Source: Paracoccus lichenicola (GTDB lineage Bacteria > Pseudomonadota > Alphaproteobacteria > Rhodobacterales > Rhodobacteraceae). From it: DNA of 48,811 nucleotides. The stretch lies in the NCBI RefSeq assembly GCF_009708075.1, contig NZ_WMBT01000012.1, positions 1 to 48,811 of the forward strand, read 5' to 3'. Below are positions 42,859 through 48,811 of this stretch, one piece after another. Position numbers and translations under genes: made by a program. The notes beneath the pieces were generated by a model, which saw only the letters and a program-made list of their open reading frames with translations, ran no database searches and was not told the DNA's origin. How positions within the stretch are numbered: position 1 is the first letter of the stretch; every line of letters begins with the position of its first letter.

Positions 42859-43659
42859 TCAGGCCGCCGAGATGCCGCCATTCAGGCTGATGGCCTGCCC
42901 GGTCAGCTTCGCGGCCGCGGGACTGGCCAGGAAGGTGATCAGCCCTGCCATCTCGTCGGCATTGACCACGCCAAGCTGCGCCATCTTCTTGGCCTTGGCG
43001 AACAGCTTGCCCGAGAATTCGCCCCCCATGACCGTGTCATGCGTCAGCGTGCCCTCGATGATCGAGGGGGTGACGCAGTTGACCCGGATGCCCGAACGCT
43101 TCGCCTCCATCGCCAAAGCGCGGCAGAACATCATGATCGCGGCCATCAGCCCGCCGATGATCGTCTCGCCCGGGGTCGCCGCCTTGCCCGCGTCCGAGGC
43201 GATGCTGATGATCACGCCGTTCTCGCGTTCGCGCATCCCGTCCATGACCACGCGCGCCAGCAGGAAATGCGACATGACCTGCGTCAGCACCATGCCCTTG
43301 ATGTCGTGGGGGTCGATCAGGTGGAACAGCGTCGGATAAGGATAGGCGCTGACGGTGGAGTTCACGAGGATGTCCACCCCGCCCATCAGCTCGTCCGCCT
43401 TGCGTCCGATTTCAAGCGCCTGGTCGGTATCCCCGGAATCCCCGGCGATGAAATGCACCTTGCAGTTCGGAAAGTCCGCCTGGATCGCGGCCCTTGCCTT
43501 TTCCCCCCGTTCGATCGTGCGGCCGTTGATGGCGACATGGGGCGCGCCAAGTTCGGCGAAACGCCGGGCGGTCGCAAGGCCGACCCCGGCGGTGCCGCCC
43601 GCGATCAGCACGCGAGACTCTTCGATCCTGAGCGGGTTCCGCTTGGGCGATTCGGACAT
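42859..43659 (-). CDS. SDR-fold protein lacking the catalytic Tyr and Lys
   Basis: 266 residues with a Rossmann start IAGGTAGVGLATARRF (19-34) and the C-terminal LTGQAISLNGGISA typical of SDRs. NNAG is replaced by NSTV (100-103). The active-site stretch reads SDAGKAATPGETIIGGLMAA: Ser155 is kept, but the Tyr and Lys positions are Ile168 and Met172. It is therefore an atypical SDR, either a non-catalytic binding protein or an enzyme using other residues, for example an enoyl/dienoyl-CoA reductase-like variant. First gene of the operon 43659 to 34777; operator copy H lies 35 bases upstream. Confidence 0.8.
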   Translation of the reverse strand: MSESPKRNPLRIEESRVLIAGGTAGVGLATARRFAELGAPHVAINGRTIERGEKARAAIQADFPNCKVHFIAGDSGDTDQALEIGRKADELMGGVDILVNSTVSAYPYPTLFHLIDPHDIKGMVLTQVMSHFLLARVVMDGMRERENGVIISIASDAGKAATPGETIIGGLMAAIMMFCRALAMEAKRSGIRVNCVTPSIIEGTLTHDTVMGGEFSGKLFAKAKKMAQLGVVNADEMAGLITFLASPAAAKLTGQAISLNGGISAA

Positions 43660-43693
43660 CAGACAGTTCCTCCCTCGTCTTGTCCGAGATTAG

Positions 43694-43705
43694 TAAGTTA
43701 GCGTA
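43694..43705. promoter_or_regulatory. Operator-like palindrome, TAAGTTAGCGTA
   Basis: Copy H, in the 89-base gap between the pair 3 large subunit stop and the atypical SDR start. It marks the likely promoter of the seven-gene minus-strand operon that includes pair 2. Confidence 0.55.
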
Positions 43706-43748
43706 TCTTCTGGCAACATGTTTATCGCCCGCCGCTGGGAAATCCTTG

Positions 43749-45107
43749 TCATGCCGCACGTTTCTTCGCGTCCATCGCCTCGACCATGGCTTCAAGCCGG
43801 ACGTTCAGAAGCTCGTCCTTGTAGAAGCTTTCATCGGCGACATCGCCTTCGAAGAACATCGCCTGGCGGCCGTATTTCTTGGCCGATCCGGCGATCTGGA
43901 ACTGCGCGTTTGTCATGCCCCGGCAGGTCCGCGAGGCATGGCAGACCACGCCGTCGATGTCGAACTTGTCGCACACCTTCTCGATCTCGCCGATCATGAT
44001 GGGCGCGCCGTGGTTGTTGGGGCAGATCAGATAGTTCTGCGCCATTCCAAGGATCGGATCCTTCAGGTCGATCAGTTGCGGTTCCTGCCAGAACGACATG
44101 TGGGTATAGCGACCGGCCACGACGCAGGCATCGACCTGCGCGAACTTGTCGGCCAGCCATCCCACCTTGTTCCAGTTCATCATGCCGTCGAAGAACAGGC
44201 GGTGCCTTTCCTTGGGAACAGCCCCTTCCCCGGTCTTCACCCGTTCCGCGATCTCGGCCTTCACGCCTTCGAAATACGTCACGAGGTTCTGGTCGCCGGG
44301 CAGGAAGTTGACCGGCGCGATCGACACGATCCAGTCGAAGAAGCTGGCCGGCGACGGGTGCACCGTGCACATGTCCATCGCCTCCAGCCGCAACTCGGCC
44401 GCCTTCTTGACGAAGCTCATCGTCTCGCCCAGGCGGTCGTAATCGTATTTGCGCCCGGTGTTTTCTTCCAGGAACTTGGTCAGGGCGAAAAGCTGCTCGG
44501 CCACGTATCGTGACCGTTCTTCCCATTCCTCGCCCTGCATGTAGCCGGCGTCGGGCCGTCCCCCCCACAAAAGCGGGATCTGGATGGTGAACATCGGGAT
44601 CTTCTTGCCGAAGGTCCGATAGGTGATGTCGTCCCACTGCTGCCCCGAGGAACAATAGGGATAGGCGTTCACGATCATGTCGGGCGCCGGCAGCTTCAGC
44701 ATCGTCTCGACGCGCGGATCGTCGGCGGCCATGGCGTGATGACCCGACTTCACCTTGTCCAGCTCGATCAGCATCTGGCCGATATGCGTGCGCGCATAGG
44801 AACAAAGTTCCCGGTCGTATCCGCGCTGGTCGGATCGCCCCTGCGCCCCGATTTCCTTGTGGCGGGCGGCCAGCATCGCCGACCAGGCCTCGCCATGCAC
44901 CCAGACAAGGTCGTGGGAATGGAAGAACGGCGGAATGTAGGTACCGTTGTACCAGACCACCTTCTTGCCTTCCTCCTTGGCCCGGAACACGCTTTCCCAG
45001 TATTCCGAGACCAGCTTGCCGCCGAACTTGGTCGCCTTGAGCTTGTTCGCCTTCAAGCCGTTGCCGAAGACCGGCCTGGCCTGATCAGTCTGCACGAGAG
45101 TTTCCAT
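43749..45107 (-). CDS. 2-hydroxyacyl-CoA dehydratase/benzoyl-CoA reductase-family large subunit (pair 3)
   Basis: 452 residues, third paralog. Candidate ligands: Cys102 (ELCSYART), Cys152 (YCSSGQQWDD) and Cys395 (SRTCRG). The second cysteine of the ARTxxGC motif found in pairs 1 and 2 is Gln111 here (ARTHIGQM), so that residue is not an essential ligand or this pair differs. FDGMMNWNKVGWLADKF is conserved. GGAGGAAAA precedes the ATG. It starts 15 bases after its small subunit. Confidence 0.87.
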   Translation of the reverse strand: METLVQTDQARPVFGNGLKANKLKATKFGGKLVSEYWESVFRAKEEGKKVVWYNGTYIPPFFHSHDLVWVHGEAWSAMLAARHKEIGAQGRSDQRGYDRELCSYARTHIGQMLIELDKVKSGHHAMAADDPRVETMLKLPAPDMIVNAYPYCSSGQQWDDITYRTFGKKIPMFTIQIPLLWGGRPDAGYMQGEEWEERSRYVAEQLFALTKFLEENTGRKYDYDRLGETMSFVKKAAELRLEAMDMCTVHPSPASFFDWIVSIAPVNFLPGDQNLVTYFEGVKAEIAERVKTGEGAVPKERHRLFFDGMMNWNKVGWLADKFAQVDACVVAGRYTHMSFWQEPQLIDLKDPILGMAQNYLICPNNHGAPIMIGEIEKVCDKFDIDGVVCHASRTCRGMTNAQFQIAGSAKKYGRQAMFFEGDVADESFYKDELLNVRLEAMVEAMDAKKRAA

Positions 45108-45122
45108 GGGTTTTCCTCCGGT

Positions 45123-46280
45123 TCAGGCGGCTTCGGCCGCAGAGCGGCGCTTGGTGATTTCGACAAAGGTCTCGACGCGCGTCTTCAATGCTTCCATCGG
45201 CATTTCCTCGTGCTCGGTCTCGAGAAGAAGATGGGGCACGCCCCGGGCGTCGAAGGCTTCCTTGATCTCGGGATAGAAATACATGTGCGGTTCGCAGAAC
45301 TTGACCATCAGCACGATCAGGCCCCGGGCGCCGGATTCGGCGCATTGCTCCAGAAGATAATCCTCCCAGTCCTGCGACTTGGTGGCGCGGGTCGGACAGG
45401 GCACCTTGCGGTTCTTGTCGACATACCACCGGGCCATCGCCTCGGCCGGAAGCAGGCCGTCGTCCATGTCGGCATGGATGAAGCGCCAGCCGGTGAAAAG
45501 GTCATCGTTCACGATGGTCGCGCCGCAATCCTCGATCAGGTCCATGATCGCGGGATCGGGCGCGTGGCACAGATGGCCCGAAAGATAGACCGGCACCGCC
45601 CCCTGCGACGGGGCATGGCGGGGGATTTCGGCCAGCAGCCGGTCCATCAGGGCAAGATGCTCTCCCTTTTCCATGACCATCGAGGACTTGATGACCGCCT
45701 GCATGTCGCGGCCCGTGATCGACACCTCGCCCCGCTTGCGCAACCGGTAAAGCTCGCGCATCTGCCCGCGGCTGCGGTTGAAGGCGCGGATCGAGGCCCG
45801 AGCGGTCTCCTCGGGGATTGGCTGGCCGGTCAGCGTTTCAAGCTCTTTCCAGAGCTGGACAAAGGTGTTCCGCGTCTCGCGCATGGCCCAGTCGGCATCC
45901 AGGACCGAGCAAAGCTGGTTGAACAGGATCGGCATGTCGGGCCGCTGGTCGCGGATGATGTCGGCCGTTCCCAGAAGCTGCACGCAGTGATCGCCGAACA
46001 TGATCGCATCCAGCCCGTCAAGGGCGCCGCGCGTCACCTGATCGACCAGCGACCGGTTATAGCCGCAGTAGAAGCTGAAGATGTTCGCCTGGCCGACGGT
46101 GATCGGCTCGTCATCGGCCTGGAGGATCACGGGCAGGCAGCCGGCGGCATGGGCCAGTTCACCCGGGAAATGCATCGGCAGAAGGCCGATCACCTTTCGT
46201 CCGGTCCGCGCCTTCCATTCCGCCGCATAGTCCAGCGGCGATTCGGCGACCTGGCGCATCCGATCCAGAATGTCCTGCAC
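45123..46280 (-). CDS. 2-hydroxyacyl-CoA dehydratase/benzoyl-CoA reductase-family small subunit (pair 3)
   Basis: 385 residues. Cys72 (FYCGYNRS), Cys99 (GDHCVQLLG) and Cys329 (VKFCEPHM) match the other small subunits; LSGHLCHAPDPAI replaces the usual HFC.APKPEL. Closest by eye to the pair 1 small subunit. The start codon is GTG (46280), six bases after AAGGAGA. It is the first gene of its minus-strand operon; operator copy I lies 28 bases upstream. Confidence 0.87.
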   Translation of the reverse strand: MQDILDRMRQVAESPLDYAAEWKARTGRKVIGLLPMHFPGELAHAAGCLPVILQADDEPITVGQANIFSFYCGYNRSLVDQVTRGALDGLDAIMFGDHCVQLLGTADIIRDQRPDMPILFNQLCSVLDADWAMRETRNTFVQLWKELETLTGQPIPEETARASIRAFNRSRGQMRELYRLRKRGEVSITGRDMQAVIKSSMVMEKGEHLALMDRLLAEIPRHAPSQGAVPVYLSGHLCHAPDPAIMDLIEDCGATIVNDDLFTGWRFIHADMDDGLLPAEAMARWYVDKNRKVPCPTRATKSQDWEDYLLEQCAESGARGLIVLMVKFCEPHMYFYPEIKEAFDARGVPHLLLETEHEEMPMEALKTRVETFVEITKRRSAAEAA

Positions 46281-46307
46281 GACCAGTCTCCTTCTGCCAT
46301 GGCGACG

Positions 46308-46319
46308 TTAGCTAGCGTA
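46308..46319. promoter_or_regulatory. Operator-like palindrome, TTAGCTAGCGTA
   Basis: Copy I with exact GCTAGCGTA, 28 bases upstream of the pair 3 small subunit start, in the 212-base divergent region shared with the acyl-CoA dehydrogenase at 46493. Confidence 0.62.
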
Positions 46320-46442
46320 CTAAGGATTCATCACCACGTCAATCACGGTGTGTTATTCCATCATATACCGGCTGGCGCAAAAGGGACGCATGAAAAATTC
46401 CGCCCTTGGTGAGAGATACTCATCTTTAATCCCGAGACGTGC

Positions 46443-46454
46443 TGCGCTAGCGTC
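46443..46454. promoter_or_regulatory. Operator-like palindrome, TGCGCTAGCGTC
   Basis: Copy J: the ten central bases GCGCTAGCGT are fully palindromic apart from the outer pair. It lies 39 bases before the acyl-CoA dehydrogenase start, so each arm of this divergent region has its own copy, as at the MarR locus. Confidence 0.58.
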
Positions 46455-46492
46455 CCGTTGTGCGTTCACGACAATCGAAAGGGGGGCGGCCC

Positions 46493-47638
46493 ATGGACTT
46501 CGCGCTGACGGAAGAACAGGTCCTGATGCAGGACAGCCTGAAATCCTTTGCCCTGAACGAACTTCTGCCGAAATACGCCCATTGGGACCGGACCGGCCAA
46601 TTTCCGGCCGAACTGTGGCCGAAGCTGGGCGAAATGGGCGCCTTTGCGCTGCGCGTTCCCGAAGAACACGGCGGGGGCGCCTATTCCTATCTCGACGCCG
46701 GGCTGACGATCGAACAGATCGCGAAGGGGGACTTCAACCTGTGCTACGGCATCCTCAACGCCTGCTTCTGCGGCGACATCCTGAGCCGATTCGCCTCGCC
46801 CGCCCTGTGCGAGACCTGGCTGCGCCCCCTTGCCGCCGGGGACATCGCGATGTGCGTCTGCCTGACGGAACCGCATTGCGGCTCGGACGCCGCCTCCATC
46901 CGCACATGCGCGGTGCGGGACGGCGACGACTATGTCATCACGGGCGAGAAGTCGTCGGTCACCCTGCTGATGGCGGGAAGCGCGGCGGTGCTGTTCGCGA
47001 AGACGGACCCCGACAAGGGTGCAAGGGGCGTGTCCGCGTTTCTCGTTCCGCTCGACGGGCCGGGGCTGAGCAAGACGAGGTATGCGGACATGGGCGCAAG
47101 GGGGATCGTGCGCGGCTCGCTGTTTCTCGACAACGTGCGCGTCCCGGCGACAAGCATGATCGGACCCGAGAACGCCGGCTTCAGCCAGGTCATGGCGACC
47201 TTCGACTATACCCGCGCGCTGATCGGGCTGATGTGCCTGGGCGCCGCCGAGCAGACCCTGGAGGAAACCGTCGGGTACGTGAAGCAGCGCCAGGCGTTCG
47301 GCCAGCCGGTCTCGAAGAACCAGGGCGTATCCTTCCCCCTGGCCGAGGCGAAGGCAAGGCTCGAGATGCTGCGCTGGCTTTGCTACCGGACGCTCTGGCT
47401 GCGCGACGCGGGCCTGCCCCATACCGCCGAGGCCGCGATGTGCAAGGCCGAAGGGCCTGCGCTTTGCGCGGACGTGATCCGCGATTGCATGGTGCTGCAC
47501 GGGCATTATGGCTATACGCAGGACTATCCCGTCGAGCAGCGATACCGGGATGTCCTGGGCCAGATCATCGCCGACGGCACGCCGCAGATCATGAAGATGA
47601 TCATCGCCCGGCACATGCTGGGACGGGAGTTCGCCTGA
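46493..47638 (+). CDS. Acyl-CoA dehydrogenase with Asp in place of the catalytic Glu (paralog of 16459)
   Basis: 381 residues. CLTEPHCGSDAAS loop, VLHGHYGYTQDYPVEQRYRDVLG region and C-terminal ADGTPQIMKMIIAR place it beside the dehydrogenase at 16459. As there, the expected catalytic Glu is Asp (Asp361), and the LCAD-type Glu position reads DYTRAL. The ATG at 46493 follows AAAGGGGGGCGG and gives MDFALTEEQ, the normal family start. It is divergent from dehydratase pair 3, suggesting the two act on linked intermediates (inference). Confidence 0.86.
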   Translation: MDFALTEEQVLMQDSLKSFALNELLPKYAHWDRTGQFPAELWPKLGEMGAFALRVPEEHGGGAYSYLDAGLTIEQIAKGDFNLCYGILNACFCGDILSRFASPALCETWLRPLAAGDIAMCVCLTEPHCGSDAASIRTCAVRDGDDYVITGEKSSVTLLMAGSAAVLFAKTDPDKGARGVSAFLVPLDGPGLSKTRYADMGARGIVRGSLFLDNVRVPATSMIGPENAGFSQVMATFDYTRALIGLMCLGAAEQTLEETVGYVKQRQAFGQPVSKNQGVSFPLAEAKARLEMLRWLCYRTLWLRDAGLPHTAEAAMCKAEGPALCADVIRDCMVLHGHYGYTQDYPVEQRYRDVLGQIIADGTPQIMKMIIARHMLGREFA

Positions 47639-47642
47639 CCCG

Positions 47643-47676
47643 TGACCCCGGCGTCCAGGGGCGGATGCCGGGGTCA
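47643..47676 (+). terminator. Strong hairpin after the acyl-CoA dehydrogenase
   Basis: 14-base stem TGACCCCGGCGTCC/GGATGCCGGGGTCA with one G-U pair and six-base loop, four bases after the stop. No T-run follows. The rest of the 180-base gap to 47820 holds nothing else I can identify. Confidence 0.6.
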
Positions 47677-47819
47677 TGGCTTGCCGGCCGGCGGTGCAGG
47701 GCGATGTCCTGCGCCAGCCCGCCGGAAAGACGGGACACGCGACGCGGATTGCATCCGGGCGCAAGGTCCGGTCTGTTTGAACCAGCCACGGCCGTGCCGG
47801 AAGGCGGACGCAGGAAGCG

Positions 47820-48584
47820 ATGACCATGACCGATACGATCCGCCCGGCCTCGACCCTCATCCTTGCCCGTGACCGGGGCGGGCTGGAAGTGCTCATGGTC
47901 AAGCGGCATCACCAGATCGACTTCGTGGCCGGCGCGATGGTCTTTCCCGGCGGCAAGGTCCATGACGGCGACAGCGATCCCGCCTGGGCCGACCTGGTGC
48001 CCGACTGGGCGTCCATTCCCGTGCTCGAGCGCGGGCCGCGCATCGCGGCGATCCGGGAATGTTTCGAGGAATGCGGCCTGATCGTCGGCGATCCGGGCCG
48101 CGTCGAACCCGGCCCCCGAACGATCGCCGCGCGTCTTGCCATCGACCGGCGCGAGCTGGATTTTATCGATTATGTCCGAGCCATGGAGATCAGGATCGAC
48201 CCCGCCCGTCTGACGCTTTTCGCGCGCTGGCTGACGCCGCCAGTCGTGCCGAAACGGTTCGACACCTTCTTCTACCTCGTTTCCGCCCCCCAGGATCAGG
48301 ACGCCCTGGCCGACGGGCGCGAGGCGGTGGAAACCGAATGGATCGCCCCGCAGGCCGCCCTTGCGCTTGCCGCGCGCGGCAGCCGCCACATCGTCCTTCC
48401 GACCCGCATGAACCTGAAACATCTTGCCGAGGCCGGAACGATCGACCGTGCCCGCGCCGCGGCCGAGGCGCGGCCTCCCCGGACCGTGATCCCGCGCATC
48501 GTCACAAGGGGCCAGAACCGCTTCCTGCAGCTGGATGAGGAAGATGGCTACGGCATCGTCGAGGAACCCCTCGACCTGCCCTGA
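47820..48584 (+). CDS. NUDIX hydrolase, NUDT19/CoA-diphosphatase-like
   Basis: 254 residues. The Nudix box is split: GG at FPGGKVHDGDSD (about 43-54) and the catalytic helix RECFEECGL (79-87) are separated by a long insertion, as in the NUDT7/NUDT19-type CoA diphosphohydrolases that cleave CoA and acyl-CoA to phosphopantetheine derivatives and 3',5'-ADP. A role in clearing CoA esters would fit the locus, but many Nudix proteins act on other nucleotides. Start ATG at 47820, with GGAAGCG before it; ATG two codons later is equally possible. Confidence 0.75.
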   Translation: MTMTDTIRPASTLILARDRGGLEVLMVKRHHQIDFVAGAMVFPGGKVHDGDSDPAWADLVPDWASIPVLERGPRIAAIRECFEECGLIVGDPGRVEPGPRTIAARLAIDRRELDFIDYVRAMEIRIDPARLTLFARWLTPPVVPKRFDTFFYLVSAPQDQDALADGREAVETEWIAPQAALALAARGSRHIVLPTRMNLKHLAEAGTIDRARAAAEARPPRTVIPRIVTRGQNRFLQLDEEDGYGIVEEPLDLP

Positions 48585-48811
48585 CGGCCCGGACCATTAT
48601 CTTAGCGCCTTACGCCATAGGCAGCGGCATCGGCCGGCTCCGCCACAGCCGCGAGCGGATGCGGGAGACGACCCTGCGCTGATGCCTTGGCGCACCTGAT
48701 GCGGGACCTAGCGGCATGATCCCGGTGCCAGTCAACAGGTCTGGCTAGAAGCCTTGCTGACAGGCTCTGACCGGATGGTGGCGGCCAATGCTCTGCTGCG
48801 GGAGCTGCCGG
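48585..48811. other. Right edge, no gene recognised
   Basis: Between the NUDIX stop and the window end I see no complete gene. A short frame (about 48712-48811, plus) running off the edge ends with residues MVAANALLRELP and might be the beginning or a remnant of a gene, but it lacks a clear start. Base composition is less GC-biased at third positions than in the neighbouring genes. Confidence 0.3.

Noticed and set aside
48602..48613. TTAGCGCCTTAC near the right edge
   Set aside because: It shares TTAGCG with copy H but lacks the palindrome and has no gene start close by.
1..48811. CRISPR array, tRNA, rRNA, insertion sequence or phage genes
   Set aside because: No regularly spaced repeats, no RNA-gene-like sequences and no transposase, integrase or phage protein were seen on either strand.

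Overview
The window is GC-rich alphaproteobacterial DNA, most likely from a Rhodobacterales organism of Paracoccus type. That placement is an inference from composition, tight ATGA-overlapping operons, and the style of the ETF-quinone oxidoreductase and porin; no rRNA or tRNA is present to confirm it. Nearly the whole window is acyl-CoA catabolism, transport and regulation. It contains no mobile element, CRISPR array or RNA gene that I can see.

Region 1 (1-6360, minus strand) is one operon: HMG-CoA-synthase-like/OB-fold fusion, SCPx-type thiolase, MaoC hydratase, CitE-type lyase, acyl-CoA dehydrogenase, MFE-2-type SDR and the start of ETF:quinone oxidoreductase. Region 2 (6519-12282, plus) holds an ACAD10/LvaA-type phosphotransferase, a hydratase-2 protein, and a block for distal valine (isobutyryl-CoA) degradation: isobutyryl-CoA dehydrogenase, 3-hydroxyisobutyryl-CoA hydrolase, 3-hydroxyisobutyrate dehydrogenase and enoyl-CoA hydratase. 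Region 3 (12514-19890) carries a DcaP-like porin, a CrtC/lipocalin-like protein, a crotonase, a MarR regulator, two acyl-CoA dehydrogenases and a second hydratase-2. Region 4 (20007-25859) has an ABC-type binding protein, TRAP permeases, a thioesterase, a TetR regulator and an alpha-methylacyl-CoA racemase.

Region 5 (26077-46280) is the unusual core. It contains three paralogous two-subunit [4Fe-4S] enzymes of the 2-hydroxyacyl-CoA dehydratase/benzoyl-CoA reductase superfamily (26077-28597, 37544-40123, 43749-46280) but only one ATP-dependent activator (28619-29587). Between them lie a complete Liv-type ABC transporter, two acyl-CoA ligases, two SDRs (one without the catalytic Tyr/Lys) and a zinc alcohol dehydrogenase. 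Region 6 (46493-48584) has a further acyl-CoA dehydrogenase and a NUDT19-like CoA diphosphatase.

A palindromic element with consensus TAYGCTAGCRTA occurs eleven times, always between genes and 27-101 bases from a start codon. It sits in front of most of the transcription units and flanks the MarR gene on both sides of its divergent promoter. I infer one MarR-centred regulon that ties the locus together.

Working model (inference): a carboxylic acid enters through the porin and the ABC/TRAP systems and is activated by the CoA ligases. It is reduced or dehydrated by the radical HGD-D enzymes, probably under anoxic or denitrifying conditions, then degraded by alpha/beta-oxidation enzymes suited to branched or alicyclic acyl-CoAs, with electrons passing via ETF to quinone. 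The substrate cannot be read from the sequence.
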